Positions 51,254 through 60,097 of a DNA stretch of 64,000 nt are shown here, one piece after another (within the stretch, counting starts at the first letter, position 1; each line of letters starts with the position of its first letter). The notes under the pieces were generated by a model. It saw only the letters and a program-made list of their open reading frames with translations, was not told the origin of the DNA and did no database searches. A program made the position numbers and the translations under genes. This stretch comes from JBCCMA01 sp045107005 (GTDB lineage: Bacteria > Pseudomonadota > Gammaproteobacteria > Steroidobacterales > JBCCMA01), in assembly GCA_045107005.1 (NCBI GenBank), contig JBGCFP010000040.1:1-64000 (forward strand). The letters are read 5' to 3'.

Positions 51254-52036
51254 GTGCGCCAGAACGACGTGCCCGCCACTGATCAGAAGCTGGGCGGCAA
51301 GACCGCCCTGGTGACTGGTGCCAGCTCAGGGATCGGGCGCGGCGTGGCGTTGGCCTTTGCCGCGCACGGTGCGCGCGTCGCTGTCAACTTTCCGACGGCC
51401 GACGAACAAAGCGCCGCAGAGACTGTCTGTCAACGGATCACCGATGACGGCGGCGTCGCACAGGCAATTATGGGCGACGTAGCCGAGGAGGCGCAGGTTG
51501 CGGCAATGATGAGTGAGGCCGAGCAGCGACTCGGTCCTATTGATATTTTGGTGAACAACGCGGGCATCGCACACACGGCGCCGCTTGAGGACATCCCCGT
51601 CACCGTCTGGGACCGGGTGCTGGCGGTACACCTGCGCGGTACGTTTCTGTGCACACGCGCGGTGTTGCCCGCGATGTACGAGCGGGGCTTTGGCCGCATT
51701 ATCAATACCGCGTCCCAACTCGCCTACAAAGGCTCGCCGGGACTCACGCACTACACCGCCGCCAAAGGCGCGATCCTGGCCATGACCCGTTCGCTGGCGC
51801 TGGAAGCCGGGGCGCGCAACGTGACCATCAACTGCGTTGCGCCTGGCGCTACGCTGACACCGATCCTTGACAGCGTACCTGATGAATTGCTCGAGCAAAT
51901 TCGCGCGTCGATTCCGCTCGGACGCATGGCACAAGTTGCCGACATTGTACCGAGTTACGTCTTCCTCGCATCGCAGGACGGCAGCCACTATCAGGGCCAG
52001 TGCCTGAGCCCCAACGGGGGCGATGTATTCCTCTAG
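51254..52036 (+). CDS. Short-chain dehydrogenase/reductase
   Basis: 260 residues, GTG start directly abutting the stop of the DUF2237 gene, so the two are likely translated from one message. TGASSGIGRGVALAFAAHGA is the cofactor loop, NNAGIAHTA near residue 100, the catalytic Ser in INTASQLAYKG, YTAAKGAILAM with Tyr/Lys, and GQCLSPNGGDVFL at the end. The substrate is unknown. It ends just before a GC-rich terminator hairpin shared with hflC. Confidence 0.9.
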   Translation: MRQNDVPATDQKLGGKTALVTGASSGIGRGVALAFAAHGARVAVNFPTADEQSAAETVCQRITDDGGVAQAIMGDVAEEAQVAAMMSEAEQRLGPIDILVNNAGIAHTAPLEDIPVTVWDRVLAVHLRGTFLCTRAVLPAMYERGFGRIINTASQLAYKGSPGLTHYTAAKGAILAMTRSLALEAGARNVTINCVAPGATLTPILDSVPDELLEQIRASIPLGRMAQVADIVPSYVFLASQDGSHYQGQCLSPNGGDVFL

Positions 52037-52040
52037 CTGA

Positions 52041-52072
52041 CGGGGCCGCCGCCGCGCGGCCGCCCCGATTTT
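52041..52072. terminator. GC-rich terminator hairpin between SDR and hflC
   Basis: An almost perfect 12-bp GC stem (one C-C mismatch) with a CGC loop occupies 52041-52067 and is followed by ATTTTGC. The two flanking genes converge on it, so it may stop both, although the T-run is short and one-sided. Confidence 0.75.
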
Positions 52073-52073
52073 G

Positions 52074-53042
52074 CTAGTTGTCTTGCTCAACACCTTTCAT
52101 GAACTTGAACAAATCGCTGTCGGTGGACAGCACCAGCGTCGTCCCCTCTTCCACCATGGATTGGTACGACTGCATCGTGCGGGTGAATTCGTAGAAATCG
52201 ACCGCCGCGCGACTCTGGTTGTACGCGCTGGCATAGATCTCAGTGGCCTTGGCGTCTGCGACACCCCGAATTTCTTCAACCTCGCGATACGCCTCGGATT
52301 GGATCTTGTTCAGGTCGCGCACCCGGTTACCGCCGATACGCGCAGCTTCACCATTACCCTCTGACAGGAATCGCTCCGCAATCTGGCGTCGCTCACTGAT
52401 CATGCGATCGTAAATTTTAGGGCGCACGCTTTCGTTGTAGTTGATGCGCTTGAAGCGGATATCCAGCAGCTCGATACCAAAGACCTTCACTTTGTCGACG
52501 GCCGCTTTATAAATCTCAAGTTCGACCAACTCACGTCCTTTGGTGATCGGCACCAGCTCGCCAACGCCGATGGCTTCTTCGTTACCCACCAGTACATTGT
52601 CGCGCAGCGGCACGCGATCCTTGGTGGTGCGAATAATCTCGATCAGCTCGTGTTTCGCCACGGCATTGCGCGTTTCACTGCCGAGAATGTCGTCCAGACG
52701 CGACTGCGCACTGCGCTCGTCACGCAGTCGCAAAAAGTACTGCAGCGGGTCGGTGATGCGCCAGCGGGCGAACAAGTCCACCGAGATGTACAGCTTATCC
52801 TTGGTCGGCATGTCGGACGAGGCGCCGTCCCACTCCAGAACCCGCTTGTCGATCGGGTTGGTTTCCTGGATGAACGGTTTCTTCAGCTTCAGGCCTGCCG
52901 TGGTCACCGGCTCGCCAACGGGCTTACCAAATTGCGTGACAATCACCTGCTCGACTTCGTGCACCGTATAGACGGAGTTAAACAGCAACAGGACCAATAG
53001 AAACAGAGCAATGATGCCGATCATTTTCTTACCCTGACTCAT
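52074..53042 (-). CDS. hflC: HflC, membrane SPFH protein of the FtsH regulator complex
   Basis: 322 residues with an N-terminal membrane anchor (MIGIIALFLLVLLLFNSVYT) and an SPFH/PHB domain. VHEVEQVIVTQFGKPVGEPV, the AGLKLKKPFIQETNPIDKRV stretch and DVLDIRFKRINYNESVRPKI-type segment (here LLDIRFKRINYNESVRPKIY) match HflC. The Glu/Ala-rich C-terminal coiled coil is DLNKIQSEAYREVEEIRGVA. It forms a ring with HflK that surrounds and restrains the FtsH protease. It overlaps hflK by four bases. Confidence 0.95.
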   Translation of the reverse strand: MSQGKKMIGIIALFLLVLLLFNSVYTVHEVEQVIVTQFGKPVGEPVTTAGLKLKKPFIQETNPIDKRVLEWDGASSDMPTKDKLYISVDLFARWRITDPLQYFLRLRDERSAQSRLDDILGSETRNAVAKHELIEIIRTTKDRVPLRDNVLVGNEEAIGVGELVPITKGRELVELEIYKAAVDKVKVFGIELLDIRFKRINYNESVRPKIYDRMISERRQIAERFLSEGNGEAARIGGNRVRDLNKIQSEAYREVEEIRGVADAKATEIYASAYNQSRAAVDFYEFTRTMQSYQSMVEEGTTLVLSTDSDLFKFMKGVEQDN

Positions 53043-54115
53043 TGTCCTACTCCTTTGGTGCCGTCCAGATTGAGCAGCGGCAGAATGCCCTGCGTCTCAT
53101 CATCGACGATCACTTTTGATTTCAGTTGCGGCATGACTTCCTGCATTGTCTCGATATAGATTCGGCGCTTGGTAACCTCGGGTGCTTTCAGGTACTCGGC
53201 GAACAGCGAGTTGAAGCGTGCCGCGTCGCCCTCTGCCTCGTTAATGCGTTTGAGCCGATAGCCATCCGCCTCGCGGATACGTTGATCTTTCTCGCCCTCC
53301 GCCAGCGGAATCACGCGGTTGTAATCGCGTCGCGCTTCGTTAATCAGCTTTTCCTTTTCCTGCTGCGCCTGGTTCACTTCGTTAAACGACGCTTGCACCG
53401 GTTTGGGCGGGTTGATGTTCTTGAGCTGCACCTGATCGATGCTGACGCCCATCTCGTATTTAATCGCCAGCGCCTGCATTTTGACGAGGGCTTCGGATTC
53501 AATGTCCTGACGCCCGACGGTAATCACTTCATCCACGGTTCGGTCGCCCACCACTTCGCGCATCACCGATTCCGACACGTGACGCAGTGTGCCGCGCGGT
53601 TCGCGCACTTCAAACAAGAACTTGAACGGCTCGGCGATGCGGTACTGCACCACCCACTCCACGAGCGCCGCATTCAGGTCGCCGGTGACCATTTCCGTCT
53701 CCAGCCGGGCCTGACGCGCCGCATCGCGACCGCCGAAGCCAGGCGTCTGATAGATATCTCGTGCGCCCGGTGTGCCAAAACCGAACTCCTGCTTCAGTTG
53801 CCGTTTGACCGGCAACGTCGTCGCCACGTCGATGCCTAGCGGTAATTTAAAGTTCAAGCCAGGCTCAACCACCTTCAAATACTTGCCAAAACGCTGGACG
53901 ACAGCGACCGAGTCACTGGGCACGGTGTAACAAGCGGTATACAGGCCAAGGAGAATCACACCCACCAGCAGCATCGCCAAAGGTGCGCCGCCTCCCGGTA
54001 ACAGGCGCTTGATGCGCAAACGTGACTGATTGACGATCGCCTCAAGCTCCGCGGGCGTCGTGGAGCGAGGGCCTCGAGGGCCTTTGCCTCGACCATTGTT
54101 GTTTTGCCATGACAT
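53039..54115 (-). CDS. hflK: HflK, membrane SPFH protein of the FtsH regulator complex
   Basis: 358 residues. A glycine/arginine-rich N-terminus (NNNGRGKGPRGPRSTTPAEL) precedes the membrane anchor LAMLLVGVILLGLYTACYTV and the SPFH domain (SVAVVQRFGKYLKVVEPGLN, PVKRQLKQEFGFG). The VGDRTVDEVITVGRQDIESE region and IDQVQLKNINPPKPVQASFN segment are family hallmarks. It is shorter than E. coli HflK (about 420) and lacks its longest N-terminal linker. Partner HflC is encoded just downstream. The operon does not include hfq or hflX, which accompany it in many gammaproteobacteria. Confidence 0.95.
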   Translation of the reverse strand: MSWQNNNGRGKGPRGPRSTTPAELEAIVNQSRLRIKRLLPGGGAPLAMLLVGVILLGLYTACYTVPSDSVAVVQRFGKYLKVVEPGLNFKLPLGIDVATTLPVKRQLKQEFGFGTPGARDIYQTPGFGGRDAARQARLETEMVTGDLNAALVEWVVQYRIAEPFKFLFEVREPRGTLRHVSESVMREVVGDRTVDEVITVGRQDIESEALVKMQALAIKYEMGVSIDQVQLKNINPPKPVQASFNEVNQAQQEKEKLINEARRDYNRVIPLAEGEKDQRIREADGYRLKRINEAEGDAARFNSLFAEYLKAPEVTKRRIYIETMQEVMPQLKSKVIVDDETQGILPLLNLDGTKGVGQ

Positions 54116-54440
54116 AGCGTGATGTTCTCACCGTATTTAGAGGATTGGGACGACCGAATTTGGTCAAGTTTACTTTACTTTTAGAACGCCTGCTTAGGCG
54201 TTATGACGAGGTTGGGATATATTGTCCGCCATTGTGGTCTACAGGGCCAGAACACGTAGACAAACGTCCGGCAGCCAAACTCGGTCAGAGGCCCAACAAT
54301 AACCTTAAACACTGCTCGAGTTTCTGCATCAAACCTAAGCTTGCACTATTCGTGAGATCTACCACTCTTGCGCCTGATTTTAGTGCGAGTCAGTCATTTC
54401 ACATCAGCCGCACAGCTGTGCGCACGGCGGGGAGTTAAGT
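54116..54440. promoter_or_regulatory. Divergent intergenic region between hflK and tldD
   Basis: 325 bases, noticeably more AT-rich than the neighbouring genes. It holds the hairpin AACGCCT-GCTT-AGGCGTT (54185-54202) and, on the plus strand, TATATT at 54229-54234 as a possible -10. A minus-strand TTGACC (at 54161-54166, complement GGTCAA) could be the -35 for hflK. Frames crossing it have no ribosome site and no recognisable product. It probably holds both promoters. Confidence 0.5.
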
Positions 54441-56069
54441 ATGGACAGGCGGGATTTTTTAAAAGTGACCGGTGTAGGCGTAGGCGGACTCATGCTGCCA
54501 ATCACCGGGCGACTGGTGGCAGCACAAGAGTTGATTTCGCCTGCCGATTTGAAACTCAAACGCAAACTGGCCGACGCGGCGCTCACTGCGGCCAAAAAAG
54601 CCGGTGCGAGCTACGCCGACGCGCGCATTGGACGCTACCTCAATCAGTTCGTCGTGACCCGCGAGATGAAGGTCCAAAACATCGTTAACACCGAATCCGC
54701 CGGTGTCGGCATTCGCGTGCTGGTCAACGATACCTGGGGCTTTGCGGCAACCAGCGACATGACGCCCAAAAAAGTGGCCGAAGCCGCGCGCAAAGCCGCC
54801 GCCATTGCCAAAGCCAACTCCAAGTTCCAGACCAACCCGGTGGTGCTCGCGCCGGTCAAAGGCGTCGGCGAAGTGTCGTGGAAAACGCCCATCAAGAAGA
54901 ACGCGCTGGAGATTCCCATCGCGGACAAAGTGGATATGTTGATGGAGGTCAACAACGCGGCGCTGACCAACGGCGCCGATTTCGTTAACTCCATTTTCTA
55001 TCTGGTCAATGAGCAAAAATATTTCGCCAGCTCCGACGGCTCGTACATCGATCAGGACGTGCACCGGGTATGGGCGCCCATGACCATTACCGCGGTGGAT
55101 AAGGAAACCGGAAAATTCCGTACCCGCGCCGGCATCGGCGACCCCGTTGGTATGGGCTGGGAGTACTTCGACGGTAACGAGAAGGACAAAATTCAAGGCG
55201 TCACTACGTTGTACGGAAAGAGCTACGACATGGTTGAAGACGCCGTCAACGGCGCCAAGCAAGCCCGCAAGAAACTGACCGCGCGTTCGGTCAAGCCGGG
55301 ACAATACGACCTGGTACTCGATCCGACGCATTTAATGCTGACCATCCACGAATCAGTCGGTCACCCGCTCGAGCTCGATCGCGTGCTTGGTTACGAAGCC
55401 AACTACGCCGGCACCAGTTTCGCGACACTCGACAAGTGGCGCAGTGGTGACTTCAACTACGGCAGTCCAGAGGTCACGCTGTTCGCGGACAAGACCCAGG
55501 AGGGCTCGGTCGGTGCAGTCGGTTACGACGATGAAGGTGTGCCAACCAAACGTTGGGATCTGGTGAAGGACGGCGTACTGGTCAACTATCAGGCGATCCG
55601 CGATCAGGTGCACATCATCGACCAGAAAGAATCCCACGGCTGCTGCTACGCCGACAGCTGGTCCAGCGTCCAGTTCCAGCGCATGCCAAACGTGTCGTTG
55701 GCGCCGGGTAAAGAAAAATACAGTGCCCAGGACATGATCAAGGACGTCGAGGACGGCATTTATATTGTTGGTCGTGGCTCCTACTCGATCGATCAGCAGC
55801 GTTACAACTTCCAGTTTGGCGGTCAGCTGTTCTATGAAATCAAGGACGGCGAGATCACCGATCAGATTGAAGACGTGGCGTACCAGTCAAACACCCAGGA
55901 GTTCTGGAACGCCTGCACGAAGATTTGCGACGAAAGCGACTACCGCATTGGCGGCACGTTCTTCGATGGCAAGGGTCAGCCCCCTCAGGTCAGCGCCGTT
56001 TCGCACGGTTGCTCAACCACGCGCTTTGACGGCATCAACGTCATTAACACCGCGCGCAAACTCGGCTAA
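54441..56069 (+). CDS. tldD: TldD-family metalloprotease with Tat signal
   Basis: 542 residues. The N-terminus MDRRDFLKVTGVGVGGLMLP has RR at 3-4 and a hydrophobic stretch ending near AAQ at 29, a twin-arginine export signal; well-known TldD proteins such as E. coli TldD are cytosolic. The metal site IHESVGHPLELDR carries HExxxH (H303, E304, H308), and VSAVSHGCSTTRFDG offers the Cys ligand. VKPGQYDLVLDPTHLM and GKDKIQGVTTLYG-type stretches match the TldD fold. With TldE it forms a heterodimeric peptidase; TldDE in E. coli processes microcin B17 and degrades unfolded peptides. It is the first gene of the 54441-64000 run, with GGGGAG before the ATG. Confidence 0.93.
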   Translation: MDRRDFLKVTGVGVGGLMLPITGRLVAAQELISPADLKLKRKLADAALTAAKKAGASYADARIGRYLNQFVVTREMKVQNIVNTESAGVGIRVLVNDTWGFAATSDMTPKKVAEAARKAAAIAKANSKFQTNPVVLAPVKGVGEVSWKTPIKKNALEIPIADKVDMLMEVNNAALTNGADFVNSIFYLVNEQKYFASSDGSYIDQDVHRVWAPMTITAVDKETGKFRTRAGIGDPVGMGWEYFDGNEKDKIQGVTTLYGKSYDMVEDAVNGAKQARKKLTARSVKPGQYDLVLDPTHLMLTIHESVGHPLELDRVLGYEANYAGTSFATLDKWRSGDFNYGSPEVTLFADKTQEGSVGAVGYDDEGVPTKRWDLVKDGVLVNYQAIRDQVHIIDQKESHGCCYADSWSSVQFQRMPNVSLAPGKEKYSAQDMIKDVEDGIYIVGRGSYSIDQQRYNFQFGGQLFYEIKDGEITDQIEDVAYQSNTQEFWNACTKICDESDYRIGGTFFDGKGQPPQVSAVSHGCSTTRFDGINVINTARKLG

Positions 56070-56114
56070 GCCCGAACGCCAACGCACATAAACAAACAAT
56101 CTTTAGGTGGAATC

Positions 56115-57443
56115 ATGGCCATACTGAGCAACAAACAAGCGAAGAAAATTCTGACCAAGGTGATCAAGCTGTCCAAAGCGGACGCCTGTGAAGCAAATCT
56201 TTCGGGCACCGTCGGCGGCAACATCCGCTATGCGCGCAACTCGGTGAGCACGGCAGGCGTAGTGAGCGACACGACGCTCGGCGTGCAGTCCAATTTCGGC
56301 AAGAAGGTCGGCGTCGCAACGACCAACGAATTCGACGATGAATCATTGCTGCGCGTTGTGCGACGCTCTGAAGAGCTCGCGCAGTTGTCGCCGGAGAATC
56401 CGGAATTCATGCCGGTGCTCGGACCGCAAAAATACGTCGAGTCGAAGGGCTACGCGAAGTCGACGGCGGAGATAACGCCGGAAATGCGTGCGCAAGCGGC
56501 GCAAGACAGCATTGAGCCAAGCATGAAGAACGACGCAACCGCCGCGGGCTTCCTGACCGACAGCGCCGACTTTGACGCAATGATGAACAGCGCCGGCCTC
56601 TACGCTTACAACACCAGCACCAGTGCCAACTTCACCGTCACCGTGCGCACCGACGACGGTACCGGGTCGGGCTGGGCCACGCTGGACGACAACGATATCA
56701 ACCGTCTCGACACAGCGCGCGCCTCCAAAGTCGCCATCGACAAAGCCGTGATGTCGCGCGATGCCAAAGCGCTGGAACCGGGTAAGTACACCGTCATTCT
56801 CGAGCCCAACGCGCTGGCCTCGTTCATGGGCCAGATGGTGTTTGCGTTCGACGCCCGTCAGTCAGATGAAGGACGTACATTTTTGTCGAAAAAAGGCGGT
56901 GGCAACCGCATAGGCGAAAAAGTATTCGACGAGCGCGTCAATCTGTACGCCGACCCCACCGACTCGCGCGTGCCGACACGGCCGTGGGACGATTCGGGTC
57001 AGCCCATGAAACGCCTTGATATCGTCAAAGATGGCGTGATCAAGAATCTGTTCTACTCGCGCTACTGGGCCGAACAGCAAAAGGTGGCGGCCATTCCGCA
57101 GCCCAACAATCTGATTATGGAAGGCGGCAAGCGGTCGCTTGATGAAATGGTCGCCAACACCGATCGCGGGATCCTGGTGACACGCACCTGGTACATCCGC
57201 GCGGTCGATCCGCAGACGCAGCTCTACACCGGTCTGACCCGCGACGGCACCTTCTACATTGAAGAAGGCAAGATCAAGTATCCGGTCAAGAACTTCCGCT
57301 TCAATGAAAGCCCGGTGATCATGCTGAACAACCTTGAAGAGCTGGGCGTGCCGGAACGCGTTTCACTATTCGGCTTCCCAGTGATGCTGCCGCCGGTCAA
57401 GGCTCGTGAATTCACGTTCACCAGCCTGTCCGACGCCGTTTAA
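56115..57443 (+). CDS. tldE: TldE/PmbA-family partner subunit
   Basis: 442 residues, lacking the HExxxH metal site, as expected for the non-catalytic partner. The N-terminus MAILSNKQAKKILTKVIKLS has no signal peptide. Shared features are RYARNSVSTAGVVSDTTLGV, the FGKKVGVATTNEFDDESLLR block and FDERVNLYADPTDSRVPTRP, followed by PVKNFRFNESPVIMLNNLEE at the C-terminus, the usual PmbA closing. AGGTGG lies before the ATG. Without its own signal it could be exported only as a folded complex with TldD, a hitch-hiking route that the Tat system allows. Otherwise TldD and TldE would meet in the cytosol. Confidence 0.93.
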   Translation: MAILSNKQAKKILTKVIKLSKADACEANLSGTVGGNIRYARNSVSTAGVVSDTTLGVQSNFGKKVGVATTNEFDDESLLRVVRRSEELAQLSPENPEFMPVLGPQKYVESKGYAKSTAEITPEMRAQAAQDSIEPSMKNDATAAGFLTDSADFDAMMNSAGLYAYNTSTSANFTVTVRTDDGTGSGWATLDDNDINRLDTARASKVAIDKAVMSRDAKALEPGKYTVILEPNALASFMGQMVFAFDARQSDEGRTFLSKKGGGNRIGEKVFDERVNLYADPTDSRVPTRPWDDSGQPMKRLDIVKDGVIKNLFYSRYWAEQQKVAAIPQPNNLIMEGGKRSLDEMVANTDRGILVTRTWYIRAVDPQTQLYTGLTRDGTFYIEEGKIKYPVKNFRFNESPVIMLNNLEELGVPERVSLFGFPVMLPPVKAREFTFTSLSDAV

Positions 57444-57454
57444 GACCGCCCAAC

Positions 57455-58147
57455 GTGCGTCGACGGCGGTTTCTGCGTGCGGCGAGCTCAGCGCTCGCCG
57501 TCGCCTGCCTGCCGTCGACGCGCGGGACAGGTCCCTACGACTTCAGTTTCACTCGACTTCAGTACGAGTCAGGGGACTGGGACGTCGATGAGCGGATGCC
57601 GAACAATTTGCTCAATTCACTGGTGGAATACACGACCATTCGCGTCGACCCGCAAGAGCGGGTTGTTGCGCTGGCCGATCCCGCGATGCTGCAAGCGCCG
57701 TTTTGCTATTTGGCCGGCCACCGACTCGTGCAGTTTAACGAGGCCGAACGCGAGAACTTCGAGCGCTACGTGCGCAGTGGCGGGTTTGTCTTCGTCGACG
57801 ACTGCAATCACGATATCGACGGTTTGTTCGCGGTGTCTTTCGAAAAACAGATGCGCGAGATCTTTGGCAAGGACGCGCTGGCAAAGCTCCCGGACAATCA
57901 TCCCGTTTACTCGTCCTTTTTCGAATTCGACGGTCCTCCAGCCACCAGTTTTGAACTCAACGGCTGGGGCGATGATCTGGTTCACGACTATCTGCGCGGC
58001 ATCGATATCGGTGGCCGCACGGGCGTTCTGTACAGCAACAAGGACTACGGCTGCGAATGGGACTACGACTACCGAAACAAACGCTGGCTGGCGCAAGACA
58101 ATACCCGCTTCGGGGTCAACATTGTGCTCTACGCGCTGACTTACTGA
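57455..58147 (+). CDS. DUF4159 protein with Tat-like signal
   Basis: 230 residues, GTG start 11 bases after tldE. The N-terminus MRRRRFLRAASSALAVACLP is a strong twin-arginine candidate (RRRRFLR then a hydrophobic run). The DUF4159 domain follows: FSFTRLQYESGDWDVDERMP, YLAGHRLVQFNEAERENFER, YVRSGGFVFVDDCNH, and the closing RFGVNIVLYALTY. DUF4159 proteins have a glutamine-amidotransferase-like fold and are often encoded beside MoxR and DUF58 genes. Their activity is not known. The second Tat signal in this cluster strengthens the case for a periplasmic module. Confidence 0.88.
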   Translation: MRRRRFLRAASSALAVACLPSTRGTGPYDFSFTRLQYESGDWDVDERMPNNLLNSLVEYTTIRVDPQERVVALADPAMLQAPFCYLAGHRLVQFNEAERENFERYVRSGGFVFVDDCNHDIDGLFAVSFEKQMREIFGKDALAKLPDNHPVYSSFFEFDGPPATSFELNGWGDDLVHDYLRGIDIGGRTGVLYSNKDYGCEWDYDYRNKRWLAQDNTRFGVNIVLYALTY

Positions 58148-58160
58148 GGAAACGTATCGC

Positions 58161-59177
58161 ATGGCGGTGAACCCCATACTCAACGAGGCGGACGTCGCCG
58201 CGAAGGTCGCAGGGCTTGCCGACGTTCGAGAGGCGATAGGTCAGGTGATCGTCGGCCAGGCCGAGGTGGTCGAACACATGTTGATCGGGCTGCTCGCAGG
58301 CGGTCACTGTTTGATTGAAGGAGTACCTGGTCTCGGCAAGACGCTGCTGGTCAACAGTCTCGCGCGCGCCATGACGCTGAACTTTCGCCGTATTCAATTT
58401 ACGCCCGATCTGATGCCCAGTGACGTTATTGGCACCGAAATTCTCGAAGAAGATCACGGCACCGGCAAGCGGTCCTTCAAGTTTCAGCCCGGGCCGGTGT
58501 TTGCCAATATTCTGCTGGCCGACGAAATCAACCGGACGCCGGCCAAAACGCAAGCGGCGCTGCTCGAGGCGATGCAGGAATGCTCGGTCACCTACGCCGG
58601 CGAAACGCACACATTAAATCCGCCGTTCTTCGTCCTGGCCACGCAGAATCCTTTGGAGCAGTCTGGCACTTACGCCCTGCCCGAGGCACAGCTTGATCGC
58701 TTTTTGCTCCATATCGAGATCGACTACCCGACGCTCGACGAAGAAACCGAAGTGCTGCGCCGAACGACCGGAGCGAGCCCTGCGCCAATCAATAAAGTGA
58801 TGTCTGCGGACGACGTCTTGGCACTGCAGGCGCTGACTCGACAAGTGTCAATTTCCGACGGACTGCTGCACTACGTCACCCATCTGATCCGTGCGACTCG
58901 TCCGGGCAAAGACGCCGTGGGTGCGATTAGCGAATGGGTGAAGTGGGGCGCCGGTCCGCGCGCCGGCCAGGCACTGATCCTCGCGTCGAAGGGCCGCGCA
59001 CTTCTGCACGGTCGCTACGCGGTGACCCGTGACGATTTACACGCCATGGTACTGCCCGTTCTGCGCCATCGACTGATCCTGAATTTTCATGCCGAGGCCG
59101 AGCAAAAGCGCGTCGCCGACATCGTTGACGCACTGCTGACGCACTACCCGGCGCCTGACGACCCCATCGCGGGATGA
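58161..59177 (+). CDS. MoxR-family AAA+ ATPase
   Basis: 338 residues. Walker A is GVPGLGKT (about 54-61), Walker B ILLADEINR, sensor ATQNPLEQSGTYALPEAQLD with the arginine finger in DRFLLHIEI, and the C-terminal lid RLILNFHAEAEQKRVADIVD. MoxR proteins act as cytosolic chaperones that help assemble or activate partner proteins, often with a VWA-like subunit. Its ATG is 14 bases after the DUF4159 gene, and its 3' end overlaps the DUF58 gene by four bases. Which partner it remodels is not known. Confidence 0.94.
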   Translation: MAVNPILNEADVAAKVAGLADVREAIGQVIVGQAEVVEHMLIGLLAGGHCLIEGVPGLGKTLLVNSLARAMTLNFRRIQFTPDLMPSDVIGTEILEEDHGTGKRSFKFQPGPVFANILLADEINRTPAKTQAALLEAMQECSVTYAGETHTLNPPFFVLATQNPLEQSGTYALPEAQLDRFLLHIEIDYPTLDEETEVLRRTTGASPAPINKVMSADDVLALQALTRQVSISDGLLHYVTHLIRATRPGKDAVGAISEWVKWGAGPRAGQALILASKGRALLHGRYAVTRDDLHAMVLPVLRHRLILNFHAEAEQKRVADIVDALLTHYPAPDDPIAG

Positions 59178-60097
59178 CGCGCCAGCGCCCCCTCGACCCG
59201 ACAACGCTCGCCCGAATTCGCGATTTGAAATTGCTGGCCCGGGTGGTGGTCGACGGTGCCCTGCACGGAATCCACACCAGTCGTCAACGTGGCGAAGGCA
59301 TGGAGTTCTCCGAATACCGTCAGTACGAGCCCGGTGACGACCCGCGTCAGATCGATTGGAAACTTTACGCCCGCTCCGACAAGGTCTTCGTCCGCCAGTC
59401 CGAGCGCGAAAGCCATGTGCCGGTCTGGATCATCGTCGACACGAGCGCATCGATGGCGCAGCCCAGCGCCGATGTCAGCGACTGGACGCGGCTCGACTGC
59501 GCGCGCGCCCTGGCGGCCAGTCTGGCGTATGTCTGCCAACAACAGGGGGACGCGTTCGGGCTACTCAGCCTCAACGACACCAACCGATCCTACCTCCCGT
59601 GCCGCGATGATGACCGCCAGCTCGACCGATTCGTCGCCGCGCTGAATCGGCTCGACGCGCAAGGTCAGTGGCCCAACACGACGCAACTCGACGCGCTGTG
59701 GGATCAGCTTCAGGGGCCCGGACTGGTCGTTGTCATCAGCGATTTCCTGCAAGACAGTCACGAAATTGAGCAGCTCCTTGGCAAGCTTGCCGGGCAACGC
59801 AAGGAGGTGCTGACACTCCAACTGCTGACGCGAGAGGAAGTGACCTTCCCGTATCACGGCAACATTGCGTTTCGCGATCGCGAGACCAATGAACAGGTTT
59901 TCGCCGATGCCGCGTCGGTGCGCGAACGCTATCTGGGCGCACTTAAAAGAGCGCGGCGTCATTGGATTGCAACGCTCGCGGGCTTGAACATTCAGGATTT
60001 TCTGACGCTGATTGAGGAACCTCTGGACGATACGTTGCGCCACTTCCTGAAACACCGTCGGCGCTTCGATCGATCGCTGTTGCGTGAGACTCACTAG
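59174..60097 (+). CDS. DUF58 / VWA-like protein
   Basis: 307 residues. The DUF58 signature RGEGMEFSEYRQYEPGDDPR followed by QIDWKLYARSDKVFVRQSER is complete. The next stretch VPVWIIVDTSASMAQP is a MIDAS-like DxSxS metal site of the von Willebrand A fold, and LVVVISDFLQDSHEIEQLLG is the later strand and acidic residue. It is the standard partner of the MoxR ATPase encoded just upstream. It starts within the MoxR stop (four-base overlap) and its stop codon shares one base with the next gene's GTG start (TAGTG at 60095-60099). Confidence 0.92.
   Translation: MTRQRPLDPTTLARIRDLKLLARVVVDGALHGIHTSRQRGEGMEFSEYRQYEPGDDPRQIDWKLYARSDKVFVRQSERESHVPVWIIVDTSASMAQPSADVSDWTRLDCARALAASLAYVCQQQGDAFGLLSLNDTNRSYLPCRDDDRQLDRFVAALNRLDAQGQWPNTTQLDALWDQLQGPGLVVVISDFLQDSHEIEQLLGKLAGQRKEVLTLQLLTREEVTFPYHGNIAFRDRETNEQVFADAASVRERYLGALKRARRHWIATLAGLNIQDFLTLIEEPLDDTLRHFLKHRRRFDRSLLRETH

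Noticed and set aside
54185..54202. The AACGCCT/AGGCGTT hairpin considered as an integron attC site.
   Set aside because: It is only 18 bases, lacks the paired R and L boxes and the unpaired bases of attC, and no integrase or cassette array is present.
54145..54438. A 97-residue frame in the hflK-tldD gap.
   Set aside because: No ribosome site, no hydrophobic or domain pattern, and it ends right at the tldD ribosome site; the gap is better read as regulatory.
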